A program made the position numbers and the translations under genes. The notes below the pieces were generated by a model that made no database searches, was not told the origin of the DNA, and was given only the letters and a program-made list of their open reading frames with translations. From contig JAOANE010000031.1 of the NCBI GenBank assembly GCA_025194985.1, positions 62,001-126,000 on the forward strand: DNA of 64,000 bases, given 5' to 3'. Origin of the DNA: Regnicoccus frigidus (GTDB taxonomy: Bacteria; Cyanobacteriota; Cyanobacteriia; PCC-6307; Cyanobiaceae). Shown in pieces: positions 26,105-35,168 of this stretch (its first letter is position 1; each line of letters starts with the position of its first letter).

Positions 26105-27286
26105 CTACCGGCTGAAATCTGTGGCCATCGCCTGCTGTGCCCGTTCAAAGGCCGCCGGAACAGCCGCCAGGTCCTGGTCGCTCAACCAGGGCCCAAGGCT
26201 GAGCCGCACGCCACTCGACGCCTGCTCGGGGCTGTATCCCATGGCCGCCAGCACCGCGCTGCCCCTGGCTTGCCCCTGCTGACAGGCCGTGCCACTGCTC
26301 ACCGCCAATCCCTGCCGCCAGAGGGCTTGAACCAGCGACCGTCCCGGCAACGGGCGGCCCTGGTCATCTGCCACCAAGAGGCTGATGTGGTGGGGCAGCC
26401 TGCGCTGCGGGCAGCCGCTCAGGCTCAGCCCCGGCAGGGCCAGCAAGGCCGCAGCCAAGCGATCACGCCGCGCCTGGATCGGGTCGATGCCACCATTGGC
26501 CAGCAGGCGCTGATCACAGAGGCGCAAGGCCTCAGCCAGCCCCGCCGCCAGCACCACCGGTTCGGTTCCGGCCCTGCGTCCCGCCTCCTGGCCGCCGCCA
26601 GCCAGCAAAGGCAGCAGCTCCAGGTCGGGGCGGCAGAGCAGCACACCGATGCCCCGTGGGCCTTGAAGCTTGTGGGCGGTGAAACTGAGCAGGTCAACCG
26701 GCATCGTCTCGAACTGGATCGGTTGGTGGCCCACCACCTGAACCGCATCGGTGTGAAACACCACTCCAGCGGCGCGGCAGCGCCGTCCGATCGCCTCGAT
26801 CGGTTGCAGCGTTCCCACTTCGCTCTGCCCCCAGATCACCGACACCAGACGGGTGGGTGGGGCCAGCAGCGCATCGAGCGGCTCCAACTGCACCCGGCCG
26901 AAGCCGTCGACCGGACAGACCGCCACCTGCCAGCCCAGCCGTTCCAGGGCGGCGGCGGCGGCCGTCACGGCCGGATGCTCCACAGCCGAGATCACCAGGC
27001 GGCCAGGCGGCAGGGCTGCGGCAGCGCCTTGCAACGCCAGATGGGCCGCTTCGGTGCCACCGGAGCAGAAAATGAGGCCGTTGGGGTCGGCTCCAAGGCT
27101 GGCCGCGACCGCCTGACGGCTACGTTCGAGGCTGTCGGCAGCCGCCAGGCCGAAGCCATGCAGGCTGGAGGGATTCGCCCAGGCCGACTCCTGCGCCTGG
27201 GCCATCACCGCCAGCACCGCCTCAGCCGGCGGAGCCGTCGCACAGGCGTCTAGATAGAGCGGCGGCTCAACCCTGGGCTGGCTCAT
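26105..27286 (-). CDS. Cysteine desulfurase (NifS/IscS-like aminotransferase V)
   Basis: A PLP enzyme of about 393 residues that removes sulfur from cysteine for Fe-S clusters or thio-cofactors. Family blocks are LYLDACATAPPAEAVLAVM, FCSGGTEAAHLALQGA, ISAVEHPAV, VVFHTDAVQVVGHQPI, the PLP lysine in SFTAHKLQGPRGIGVL, and the catalytic cysteine region SSGTACQQGQARGSAVL. The ATG at 27286 (MSQPRVEPP) lies within the end of dapF, 20 bases of overlap, after GGAG. The longer open frame to 27472 would overlap dapF heavily and is not believed. Which class (IscS, SufS-independent) is uncertain. Confidence 0.9.
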   Translation of the reverse strand: MSQPRVEPPLYLDACATAPPAEAVLAVMAQAQESAWANPSSLHGFGLAAADSLERSRQAVAASLGADPNGLIFCSGGTEAAHLALQGAAAALPPGRLVISAVEHPAVTAAAAALERLGWQVAVCPVDGFGRVQLEPLDALLAPPTRLVSVIWGQSEVGTLQPIEAIGRRCRAAGVVFHTDAVQVVGHQPIQFETMPVDLLSFTAHKLQGPRGIGVLLCRPDLELLPLLAGGGQEAGRRAGTEPVVLAAGLAEALRLCDQRLLANGGIDPIQARRDRLAAALLALPGLSLSGCPQRRLPHHISLLVADDQGRPLPGRSLVQALWRQGLAVSSGTACQQGQARGSAVLAAMGYSPEQASSGVRLSLGPWLSDQDLAAVPAAFERAQQAMATDFSR

Positions 27287-28388
27287 CGCGCTCCAGTCGG
27301 GCCCGGCTGCGGGATTCGAGCGATCCGGAGGCCATGGCAACGAGATCATCGAGCGAACGGCTGCTGAGCAGGGCGTCGACCCGGGCGCGGGCCTCAGCAC
27401 TGGGGCAGTTCTCCGGTTGCTGGCAGCCCTGAACGCAAGCGACGGAGCAGTTGATCGCTGGCTGCTCGGCACTCACCGCTGGGAGAGAGGGTTCAGCGGC
27501 AACGGGCTGGGCCTGCTCCAGGCCCAGCAGCTCGGGGGCGAGCACCCCATCAAACGCCGGTTCTGCCGGCCCGGCCATGAACAGATGGCCGGTTTGTAGA
27601 TCCCAGCGGATCCACAGCGTTCCACCCGGCAGATCCACCCGCGCCTCTGGCCCGCTCAGGCCCAGGCGATGGCAGGCCACCAGCACGGCACAGGCTCCGG
27701 TGCCGCAGGCCAGGGTGGGGCCCGCGCCCCGCTCCCACACCCGCATCACCAGGTGGTCAGCCGCCCGCACGGCCACGAAATGGACATTGGCGCGGGCGGG
27801 GAAGGCCGGGTCCACCTCCAGGAGCGGACCCAGGCGCTCGAGATCAACGTATTCAACGGCGGCCACCGGGATGACGAGATGGGGATTGCCCATCCCCACC
27901 GCCGCAACGGCAAAGGTTTCTCCACCCGCTTCGAGTTCGCCCTGGGGCAAGCCGGCCGGCCCGACCTGCAGCGTGGTGGGCACGTCTGCTGGCTGCAGAA
28001 AGGGCTCGCCCATATCAACGCGCACGCTGCCGTCGGCGAGCAGTTCCGGCACGATCGCGCCGGCCAGGGTTTCCACCTGCCAGCGCCGCCCCGGAGTGTC
28101 GCCATCGCTGTCGGCGAGGAAGCGGGCCAGACAGCGGATGCCGTTGCCGCACATCTCCGCCTCGCTGCCATCGGCATTGAAGATCCGCATGCGCAGTTCG
28201 CCGCCCTGTTGCGGCGGCAGGGCCAGGATCACGCCGTCACCGCCCACCCCGAAGCGGCGATCGCAGATCCGCTGCACCGTCTCCGGGCTCAGCCCCAGGG
28301 TCTCGTCGGCCTGGGCGGCTTCGCGGCCATCGAGCAAAAGAAAATCATTGCCCAGTCCTTGGTATTTGCTGAAGGCCAGCATCGGCAT
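27267..28388 (-). CDS. dapF: Diaminopimelate epimerase with a Cys-rich C-terminal extension
   Basis: DapF converts LL- to meso-diaminopimelate for lysine and peptidoglycan. Both catalytic cysteine motifs are present: EMCGNGIRCLARFL and ACGTGACAVLVACHRLGL. YQGLGNDFLLLDGR and GMGNPHLVI are also typical. The enzyme core ends near residue 280, where most family members stop. About 90 further residues follow, containing CSVACVQGCQQPENCPS and a helical tail. I use the ATG at 28388; ATGs at 28406 and 28382 are alternatives. A possible -10 box at 28410-28415 would exclude 28406. Confidence 0.92.
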   Translation of the reverse strand: MPMLAFSKYQGLGNDFLLLDGREAAQADETLGLSPETVQRICDRRFGVGGDGVILALPPQQGGELRMRIFNADGSEAEMCGNGIRCLARFLADSDGDTPGRRWQVETLAGAIVPELLADGSVRVDMGEPFLQPADVPTTLQVGPAGLPQGELEAGGETFAVAAVGMGNPHLVIPVAAVEYVDLERLGPLLEVDPAFPARANVHFVAVRAADHLVMRVWERGAGPTLACGTGACAVLVACHRLGLSGPEARVDLPGGTLWIRWDLQTGHLFMAGPAEPAFDGVLAPELLGLEQAQPVAAEPSLPAVSAEQPAINCSVACVQGCQQPENCPSAEARARVDALLSSRSLDDLVAMASGSLESRSRARLERDEPAQG

Positions 28389-28409
28389 CGCCCCATCCAC
28401 ATACATTTG

Positions 28410-28415
28410 ATCCTA
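28410..28415 (-). promoter_or_regulatory. Candidate -10 box (TAGGAT) for dapF
   Basis: Read on the minus strand, ATAGGATC (28416 to 28409) sits about 21 bases before the ATG at 28388. It is the same octamer as ahead of coaD, hisZ and the 4Fe-4S ferredoxin. It overlaps the start of the divergent hfq gene. Confidence 0.4.
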
Positions 28416-28636
28416 TGGAGAGTCATGCCCTGGATCCCAGTCTGCCCGGGGTGCGCCAACTCCAGGACTGGATCCGTGAGCGCACCCCACTCCAGCTGCA
28501 GCTCATCGACGGCACCGCCCTGGGCGGCTGCCTGTACTGGCAGGACCCGGAATTTCTGGCCCTGAAAACCAGCCCGGAGGCTCCGTTGCTGCTGATGGGC
28601 CGCCGCGCTGTGGCCCTGATTCGCCCGCTGGGCTGA
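28415..28636 (+). CDS. hfq: Hfq-like Sm-fold RNA-binding protein (cyanobacterial type)
   Basis: A 73-residue protein with the cyanobacterial Hfq pattern: LPGVRQLQDWIRERTPLQLQ, then a strand with LIDGTALGGCLYWQDPEFLA and a C-terminal AVALIRPLG. It resembles the Synechocystis Hfq sequence that I recall (LPSVRQVQ..., ...IRWQDT..., AIAYITP). Cyanobacterial Hfq lacks several RNA-contact residues of the E. coli protein and in Synechocystis is linked with type IV pili. It is divergent from dapF with start codons about 26 bases apart. Confidence is limited by short length. Confidence 0.82.
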   Translation: MESHALDPSLPGVRQLQDWIRERTPLQLQLIDGTALGGCLYWQDPEFLALKTSPEAPLLLMGRRAVALIRPLG

Positions 28637-28698
28637 AGCGGAGCGGGGGCCGTGGGCGGCATGTGGCACGATCGAGCACAAGAGTGCGTGGCTGAGTG

Positions 28699-28710
28699 AA
28701 ACGGCCGTTT
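28699..28710. repeat. 12-bp palindrome just upstream of leuS
   Basis: AAACGGCCGTTT is a perfect palindrome seven bases before the leuS ATG, followed by one more T. It may be a weak end of the hfq transcript or an operator-like site, or chance. Confidence 0.3.
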
Positions 28711-28717
28711 TGAAGCC

Positions 28718-31393
28718 ATGGCCGTCTCAGAAAACACTCCAGCCGCTGCCGGCAAGCCCACTTCCGGCATCAAGATCGAACAGCCGGATCGTTACCTCCC
28801 CGCCGAGATTGAGGCCCGCTGGCAGGCGCGCTGGCAGGAGGATGGCCTCAACGCCACTCCTGAGAGCGACGGCGAAGCGGCGGCCGACACCTTCTACGCC
28901 CTGTCGATGTTCCCCTATCCCTCGGGGAACCTGCACATGGGCCATGTGCGCAACTATGTGATCACCGATGTGATCGCCCGGGTCCAGCGGTTGCGTGGCC
29001 GGCAGGTGTTGCAGCCGATGGGCTGGGACGCCTTCGGGCTGCCGGCGGAGAACGCCGCGATCGAGCGAGGAATCGATCCCGGCGACTGGACCGACGCCAA
29101 CATCGCCCAGATGCGGGCCCAGCTGCAGCGCCTCGGTCTCTCGATCGACTGGGACCGGGAGGTGGCCACCTGCCACGCCGACTATTACCGCTGGACCCAG
29201 TGGCTGTTCCTTCAGTTCCACGAGGCGGGCCTGGCCTACCGCAAAGAAGCCACGGTCAACTGGGATCCGATCGATCAGACGGTGCTGGCCAATGAACAGG
29301 TGGATAGCGAGGGCCGCTCCTGGCGCTCCGGCGCCAAGGTGGAGAAACGGCAGCTGCGCCAATGGTTCCTGCGCATCACCGACTACGCCGAGGCTCTGCT
29401 CGATGACCTCGACCAGCTCGATGGCTGGCCCGAGCGGGTGCGCACGATGCAGGCCAACTGGATCGGCCGCTCGGTGGGCGCCCAGCTGCACTTCCAGATC
29501 ATGGCGCCGGCTGGAGCCGACAACGCAGCCGCCAGCGAGCAGTCGATCACGGTCTTCACCACCCGCCCCGACACGATCTATGGGGTGAGCTACCTGGTGC
29601 TGGCTCCGGAGCATCCGCTGGTGGCCCGTCTCACCGCCCCTGAGCAACGCCTGACGGTGGAGGCCTTCTGTGATCTGGTGAGCGAACAGAGCGAACAGGA
29701 CCGCACGGCCGAGGACCACCCCAAACGCGGGGTGCCCCTGGGCTCAAGCGCGCTGAATCCTTTCAACGGCGAGCTGATCCCGATCTGGATCGCCGATTAC
29801 GTGCTGGCCGAGTACGGCACCGGCGCGGTGATGGGGGTTCCGGCCCACGACCAGCGCGATTTCGTTTTTGCCCGCCAGTACGAGCTGCCCGTCAAGCGGG
29901 TGATCGTGCCTGAGGGTGCCAGCGAAGAGGCCTACGACGGCGGCGCCTGGACCGCGGGCGGGCGGCTGGTTCACTCCGGGCCCTTTGATGGCCTTGAGGC
30001 CTCAGAGGCCCGCACCGGGATCGTGGCCCTGGCCGAGGCGAAGGGCTGGGGCGAGGGCAAGGTGAGCTATCGCCTGCGCGACTGGCTGATCTCACGCCAG
30101 CGCTACTGGGGCTGCCCCATCCCGATGATCCATTGCGACAGCTGTGGGTTGGTGGCGGTGCCAGCCGACCAGCTGCCGGTGGAACTGCCCAGGGATCTGG
30201 CCTTCAGCGGCAAGGGCGGCTCACCCCTGAGCCAACTGGAGAGCTGGGTGAACGTGCCCTGTCCCTGCTGCGGCCAGCCCGCCCGGCGCGAGACCGACAC
30301 GATGGACACCTTCATCTGCTCGTCGTGGTACTACCTGCGCTACAGCGATCCCCACAACACCCAGCTGCCGTTCGAACGCCATGCCGCCGACCGCTGGTTG
30401 CCTGTGGACCAGTACGTGGGCGGCATTGAGCACGCGATTCTGCACCTGCTCTATTCCCGCTTTTTCACCAAGGTGCTGCGCGACAGGGGCCTGCTCAGCT
30501 TCGATGAACCCTTCCAGCGCTTGCTCACCCAGGGCATGGTGCAGGCCATCACCTACAAGAACCCGCAGACCGGCAAATACGTGGCCCCGGCCGATGTGGG
30601 CGATCCGGCCGATCCCCGCGATCCGATTGATGGCGAGCGGCTCGACACCTTCTTCGAGAAGATGTCCAAGTCGAAGTCCAACGGCGTCGATCCAGCCGTG
30701 GTGATCGACCGCTACGGGGCTGACACCGCCCGGATGTTCATCCTGTTCAAGGCGCCACCGGAAAAAGATCTGGAGTGGGATGACGCCGATGTGGAAGGGC
30801 AGTTCCGCTTCCTGCAGCGACTGTGGCGGCTGGTGGAAACTGCTGTAACCCGCGGACTGCGCCTGCCGAGCACCCCAGGAGCCGCCGCAACGGCCAGCAC
30901 CCCGGCTGAGAAGGAACTGCGCCGGGCCGTCCACGCCGCCATCGCCGCGATCGACGACGATCTGGCCCCCGGCCACTACCAGTTCAACACCGCCGTCTCG
31001 GAGCTGATGAAACTCAGCAACGTCATGGCGGCCCAGCTGGAGGCGGCGGCCGAGCCTGTGGCGATCGAAGCCTTGAGCGCCCTGGTGATCCTGCTGGCCC
31101 CCTTCGCTCCCCACCTGGCCGAGGAGCTGTGGCAACGGCTGGGTGGGAATGGCAGCGTGCACCGCCAGCGCTGGCCCGTGGCCGATCCCACCGCCCTGAT
31201 CCAGGACACGGTGCAACTGGTGATTCAGGTGAAAGGCAAGGTGCGGGGTCAGCTGGAGGTGCCCGCCGATGCCGATGCCGCCACCCTTGAGCGTCTGGCC
31301 CTCGAGAGCGAGATCGCCCTCAAGTGGCTGAAAGGCCAAGCCCCACGCCGGGTGATCGTGGTGCCCGGCAAGCTCGTCAACCTGGTGCCTTAA
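28718..31393 (+). CDS. leuS: Leucyl-tRNA synthetase
   Basis: This 891-residue class I synthetase charges tRNA-Leu. It has the HIGH-type motif in YPSGNLHMGHVRNYV (about residues 67-82), MGWDAFGLPAENAAIE, an editing domain with TTRPDTIYGVSYLVLAPEHP and GVPAHDQRDFVFARQY, SSWYYLRYSDP, and the KMSKS loop (KMSKSKSNGVDP) at residue 648. The anticodon-binding domain and the small C-terminal domain are complete. Start: ATG at 28718, normal length. Convergent with fghA, seven bases apart. Confidence 0.98.
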   Translation: MAVSENTPAAAGKPTSGIKIEQPDRYLPAEIEARWQARWQEDGLNATPESDGEAAADTFYALSMFPYPSGNLHMGHVRNYVITDVIARVQRLRGRQVLQPMGWDAFGLPAENAAIERGIDPGDWTDANIAQMRAQLQRLGLSIDWDREVATCHADYYRWTQWLFLQFHEAGLAYRKEATVNWDPIDQTVLANEQVDSEGRSWRSGAKVEKRQLRQWFLRITDYAEALLDDLDQLDGWPERVRTMQANWIGRSVGAQLHFQIMAPAGADNAAASEQSITVFTTRPDTIYGVSYLVLAPEHPLVARLTAPEQRLTVEAFCDLVSEQSEQDRTAEDHPKRGVPLGSSALNPFNGELIPIWIADYVLAEYGTGAVMGVPAHDQRDFVFARQYELPVKRVIVPEGASEEAYDGGAWTAGGRLVHSGPFDGLEASEARTGIVALAEAKGWGEGKVSYRLRDWLISRQRYWGCPIPMIHCDSCGLVAVPADQLPVELPRDLAFSGKGGSPLSQLESWVNVPCPCCGQPARRETDTMDTFICSSWYYLRYSDPHNTQLPFERHAADRWLPVDQYVGGIEHAILHLLYSRFFTKVLRDRGLLSFDEPFQRLLTQGMVQAITYKNPQTGKYVAPADVGDPADPRDPIDGERLDTFFEKMSKSKSNGVDPAVVIDRYGADTARMFILFKAPPEKDLEWDDADVEGQFRFLQRLWRLVETAVTRGLRLPSTPGAAATASTPAEKELRRAVHAAIAAIDDDLAPGHYQFNTAVSELMKLSNVMAAQLEAAAEPVAIEALSALVILLAPFAPHLAEELWQRLGGNGSVHRQRWPVADPTALIQDTVQLVIQVKGKVRGQLEVPADADAATLERLALESEIALKWLKGQAPRRVIVVPGKLVNLVP

Positions 31394-31399
31394 GCCGCG

Positions 31400-32266
31400 T
31401 CAACCTGGAGACGCAAGCAGGGCCACAGCGTGATGGCGCAGGTGGTCGTCGATGAAGCTAGCGATGAAGAAGTAGCTGTGGTTGTAGCCAGGCTGGCGCC
31501 TCAGCGTCAGTGGGTGGCCGGCCGCTTGAGCCGCCTCTTCCAGATCCTGCGGCCGCAGCTGACTCTCCAGGAAAGGATCGTCGAGTCCCTGGTCGATTAG
31601 CAGCGGCAGCCGCTGCGGCGCTGAGGCGATCAGCTCGCACGCATCCCAGGCACTCCAGCTGGTGCGATCGGGGCCGAGGTAACGACTGAAGGCCTTCTCG
31701 CCCCAGGGGCAGCGGCTGGGGTGGCTGATTGGGGCGAATGCCGAGACAGAGCTGTAGCGCCCTGGATTGCGCAAGGCGCACACCAAGGCCCCGTGCCCTC
31801 CCATCGAATGGCCACTGATGCCGCGGCGGTCGTTGAGGGGCAGTTCCCGCTCCAGCAGCGCCGGCAACTCCTGCACCACGTAGTCGTGCATGCGGTAGTG
31901 GCGTGCCCAGGGGGGCTCGCTGGCATTGAGATAGAAGCCGGCCCCGTGGCCGAAGTCCCAGGCCCCCTCCGGATCCCCCGGAACCTTGGGGCCCCGGGGG
32001 CTGGTGTCAGGGGCGATCAGGGCAAGACCGAGGCTGGCGGCCAGGCGATGGGCCCCGGCCTTCTGCATGAAGTTCTCATCGGTGCAGGTCAGACCCGAAA
32101 GCCAGTACAGCGCCGGCACCTGGGCTCCAGCGAGGGCCTGGGGCGGCAGATACACCGCCAGGGTCATGGCACAGTCAAGCACTGCCGATTGATGCCGGTA
32201 ACGCTGATGCAACCCGCCGAAGCTGCGAGTCTCACTGAGCTTGTTGAGAACAGGAAGCGAGTCCAT
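31400..32266 (-). CDS. fghA: S-formylglutathione hydrolase
   Basis: An alpha/beta-hydrolase of about 288 residues that splits S-formylglutathione to formate and glutathione, the second step of glutathione-dependent formaldehyde detoxification. Marks are LYWLSGLTCTDENFMQKAGA, APDTSPRG, the nucleophile elbow ISGHSMGGHGALVCALR, DQGLDDPFLESQLRP with the acid residue, and the catalytic histidine in GYNHSYFFIASFIDDH. The ATG at 32266 shares one base with the stop of the upstream dehydrogenase gene (TGATG), so the two are translationally coupled. The open frame further upstream lies inside that gene. Confidence 0.93.
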   Translation of the reverse strand: MDSLPVLNKLSETRSFGGLHQRYRHQSAVLDCAMTLAVYLPPQALAGAQVPALYWLSGLTCTDENFMQKAGAHRLAASLGLALIAPDTSPRGPKVPGDPEGAWDFGHGAGFYLNASEPPWARHYRMHDYVVQELPALLERELPLNDRRGISGHSMGGHGALVCALRNPGRYSSVSAFAPISHPSRCPWGEKAFSRYLGPDRTSWSAWDACELIASAPQRLPLLIDQGLDDPFLESQLRPQDLEEAAQAAGHPLTLRRQPGYNHSYFFIASFIDDHLRHHAVALLASPG

Positions 32267-33384
32267 CAGCCGTTGAAGTGAATCACAGAGCGGATGCTCT
32301 GACCCGCGTGCATCAGATCGAAGGCCCTGTTGATCTCCTCTAGGGGCATGGTGTGGGTGATGAAGGTGTCGAGCGGGATCTCGCCTTTCTCGAAGCGCTC
32401 CACATAACCAGGCAGTTCGCTGCGGCCGCGCACTCCGCCGAAGGCCGAGCCGCGCCACACCCGGCCGGTGACCAGCTGGAACGGCCGGGTGGCGATCTCC
32501 TGGCCTGCTCCGGCCACACCGATGATCGTGGATTCACCCCAGCCTTTGTGGCAGCACTCCAGGGCTGCCCGCATCACCTCCACATTGCCGATGCACTCAA
32601 AGGAATAATCAACGCCTCCATCGGTGAGCTCGGCGATCACCTCCTGGATCGGCCGTTGCGACTGCGTGGGATCAAGGCAATCGCTGGCCCCCAGCTGGCG
32701 GGCGACCGCGAACTTCTCAGGGTTGGTGTCAACCCCGATGATCCGGCTGGCCCCGGCCATCACCGCCCCGATGATCACCGCCAGGCCGATGCCGCCGAGA
32801 CCGAACACGGCCACCGTGGCGCCTGCTTCCACCTTGGCGGTGTTGAGCACCGCGCCGATGCCGGTGGTCACACCGCAGCCCAGCAGGCACACCTTCTCCA
32901 GCGGTGCCCGCTTGCTGATCTTGGCCACGGCGATCTCCGGCACCACGGTGTATTCCGAGAAGGTGGAGGTGCCCATGTAGTGATAGATGGGCTTGCCGTT
33001 CTTGGAGAAGCGGCTGGTGCCATCGGGCATCAGGCCCCGGCCCTGGGTGCCACGAATCGCCTGGCAGAGATTGGTTTTTCCCGACAGGCAGAACGAGCAT
33101 GCGCGGCATTCCGGCGTGTAGAGCGGGATCACGTGATCACCGACGGCCAGGGAGGTCACCCCTTCGCCCAGGGCCTCCACCACCGCGCCACCTTCATGGC
33201 CCAGGACGGCCGGGAACAACCCTTCGGGATCCTGGCCGGAGAGGGTGTAGGCATCGGTGTGACAGACGCCACTGGCCACCACTCTGAGGAGCACTTCGCC
33301 AGCCTGAGGTGGAGCCACATCGATCGTGGTGATCTCGAGCGGCTCTCCGGCGGCCCAGGCCACGGCGGCCCTGGATTGGATCAT
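32266..33384 (-). CDS. frmA: S-(hydroxymethyl)glutathione dehydrogenase / class III alcohol dehydrogenase
   Basis: A 372-residue zinc-dependent enzyme that oxidises the formaldehyde-glutathione adduct to S-formylglutathione with NAD+. Catalytic zinc residues appear in SGVCHTDAYTLSGQDPEG and GHEGGAVV, and the structural zinc cluster in CRACSFCLSGKTNLCQ. The cofactor motif is AVFGLGGIGLAVIIGA, and GCGVTTGIGAVLNTAKVE is a class III signature. Its stop is coupled to fghA and its ATG overlaps the pgi stop as ATGA. Confidence 0.95.
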   Translation of the reverse strand: MIQSRAAVAWAAGEPLEITTIDVAPPQAGEVLLRVVASGVCHTDAYTLSGQDPEGLFPAVLGHEGGAVVEALGEGVTSLAVGDHVIPLYTPECRACSFCLSGKTNLCQAIRGTQGRGLMPDGTSRFSKNGKPIYHYMGTSTFSEYTVVPEIAVAKISKRAPLEKVCLLGCGVTTGIGAVLNTAKVEAGATVAVFGLGGIGLAVIIGAVMAGASRIIGVDTNPEKFAVARQLGASDCLDPTQSQRPIQEVIAELTDGGVDYSFECIGNVEVMRAALECCHKGWGESTIIGVAGAGQEIATRPFQLVTGRVWRGSAFGGVRGRSELPGYVERFEKGEIPLDTFITHTMPLEEINRAFDLMHAGQSIRSVIHFNG

Positions 33385-34979
33385 GATTGGCAGAAGCGCA
33401 GGGAATCGGGCTGGGCCCAGGATCCCTCGGCGCTGTAGCCGCGATCATTACCGCAGAGATGGCGCAGGATCCAGAAGATGGGCTCCGGGCTCTCGAGGCC
33501 AAGGGCTGTCTGGATCATCTCCAGGCTGCGGATTTCGCCATCGGCAAGCAGCGCTTCGGTCCGGCTTTGCAGATCCAGGATCGTGGCAGCGGCCTTCTTG
33601 CCGGCCTCCACACCAGGTTGGTCGTAGGCGTTGATGTTGACCAGTTCGGCATAGAGGCCAACGGCCCGCTCAAACAGGGCAACAAGGGCACCAAGCGCCC
33701 GGGCATCGAAGCAGCGCAAGGTGAGGCTGATCGACTGGCGCCCCCCTTCACTGAGCGCCGCACGGGTTCCCTGCAGAAAGCCATCGAGGAAGTCGCCAGG
33801 CCAATCACCATCGATCGGCTTGATCTCGGCGGGATCGTCCAGTACCTCGATGAAGGTGACAAAGAAATTGTCGATTCCATCACGCAGTTGCTGCACGTAG
33901 GCGTGCTGGTCGGAGGAGCCCTTGTTGCCGTACACGGCCAGGCCCTGGTGCACCACCTGGCCAGCACGATCGAGGCGTTTGCCCAATGACTCCATCACCA
34001 GTTGCTGCAGGTAGCGGCTGAACACCTCAAGCCTGTCGCGATAAGGGAGCACGACCATGTCGCGCTGCCCTTTTCCGGCGCCGGCGGCATGCCAGGAGGC
34101 CGCCATCAGGGCGGCAGGGTTGGCCTCGAGATCGGCCACCCGGGTGGCCTGATCCATCGCGGCAGCCCCCGCCAGGAAAGCGCGTAGATCGGCACCGATC
34201 AAAGCGGCGGGCAGCAACCCGACAGCGCTGGTGATGCTGGTGCGGCCGCCCACCCAATCGAACATGTCGAAGCGGGCCAGCCACTGTTCGCTTTCGGCCT
34301 GGCGATCCAGGGCACTGCCCGCCATCGAGACCGCCACCGCCTGGGCTGGCCAGTTGCCGCCCCTGGCCTCCAGAGCAGCCCTGGCCTGCTCCATGCCGAT
34401 ATGGGGCTCGGGCGTCCCGCCCGACTTGCTGACCACAACCACCAGGGTGGTCTGTAGCCGATCAGCGAGGGCCGTCAGGGTGCGGCTGAAGCCCTGGGGA
34501 TCGACATTGTCGAAGAAATGAAAGGGCAGGCCGACGCCCTCCTGCTGCAGGGCCCGCAGGATCAGCAACGGTCCAAGGCCAGAACCGCCAATGCCGATCC
34601 AGAGGACGTCCGTGAACGGCCTTGCTCCGGGGGCCTGACGGCTGTGATCGAGCACGCCTTGGCCAAAACGCTCGACCTGATCAATTTCCGAACGTATGTG
34701 TTCGGCCTCAGCTTGATCCGGACACAGCTGGGGGTCCCGCAGCCAGTAGTGCCCCACCCGGCGTTGCTCGTCAGGGTTGGCGATCGCTCCGGCTTCCAGC
34801 TCCCGCATCGCCGCGAAGGCCTCGCTGAAGGCCGGCCTCAACGCCTCGAGCTTGGATCGGTTCAGCGCCATGCGGCTGACATCCAGCCAGAGGCCCAGAC
34901 CCTCGTGGTGCCAGAGCAACGCACAAAAGCGTTCCCACTGAGCCCGGGGCTCGGAGGGATTGAAATCAGGAAGCGTCAT
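33381..34979 (-). CDS. pgi: Glucose-6-phosphate isomerase
   Basis: Pgi interconverts glucose 6-phosphate and fructose 6-phosphate for glycolysis, gluconeogenesis and glycogen supply. The protein (about 532 residues) has the SIS-fold blocks WIGIGGSGLGPLLILRAL, VVVSKSGGTPEPHIGMEQA, FDWVGGRTSITSAVGLLPAA, the YGNKGSSDQHAYVQQL segment and a C-terminal NINAYDQPGVEAGKKAA. I use the ATG at 34979 (MTLPDFNPSE), which matches other cyanobacterial N-termini; an ATG at 34997 is also open. The formaldehyde-detoxification pair follows with ATGA overlap. Confidence 0.96.
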   Translation of the reverse strand: MTLPDFNPSEPRAQWERFCALLWHHEGLGLWLDVSRMALNRSKLEALRPAFSEAFAAMRELEAGAIANPDEQRRVGHYWLRDPQLCPDQAEAEHIRSEIDQVERFGQGVLDHSRQAPGARPFTDVLWIGIGGSGLGPLLILRALQQEGVGLPFHFFDNVDPQGFSRTLTALADRLQTTLVVVVSKSGGTPEPHIGMEQARAALEARGGNWPAQAVAVSMAGSALDRQAESEQWLARFDMFDWVGGRTSITSAVGLLPAALIGADLRAFLAGAAAMDQATRVADLEANPAALMAASWHAAGAGKGQRDMVVLPYRDRLEVFSRYLQQLVMESLGKRLDRAGQVVHQGLAVYGNKGSSDQHAYVQQLRDGIDNFFVTFIEVLDDPAEIKPIDGDWPGDFLDGFLQGTRAALSEGGRQSISLTLRCFDARALGALVALFERAVGLYAELVNINAYDQPGVEAGKKAAATILDLQSRTEALLADGEIRSLEMIQTALGLESPEPIFWILRHLCGNDRGYSAEGSWAQPDSLRFCQS

Positions 34980-35135
34980 CCGACCAGGGTGGTTCATCGG
35001 GGTCTGAAGCTGAACCTATCGGTAAACGTTTCCAGGCCAAGCTCCATCTAGGCCAAGCCCCGTCCAGCCAAAGCTCCCAGCGCAATGGACAGCGCTTAAA
35101 ACGACCCAGGACTGGATCAAGCCAGAGATCAACGC

Positions 35136-35141
35136 TAAAAT
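35136..35141 (+). promoter_or_regulatory. Candidate -10 box for the 284-residue unknown gene
   Basis: TAAAAT lies 28 bases before the GTG start in a locally AT-richer stretch. A transcript starting seven bases downstream would begin at the GAAGATT inverted repeat (35145-35163). No good -35 element is visible. Confidence 0.3.
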
Positions 35142-35144
35142 GAT

Positions 35145-35163
35145 GAAGATTCCTGAAATCTTC
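35145..35163. repeat. 7-bp inverted repeat directly before a start codon
   Basis: GAAGATT (35145-35151) and AATCTTC (35157-35163) are perfect inverted copies around a five-base loop (CCTGA). The stem ends five bases before the GTG at 35169, which would occlude any ribosome-binding site. Confidence 0.5.
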
Positions 35164-35168
35164 ACGAC

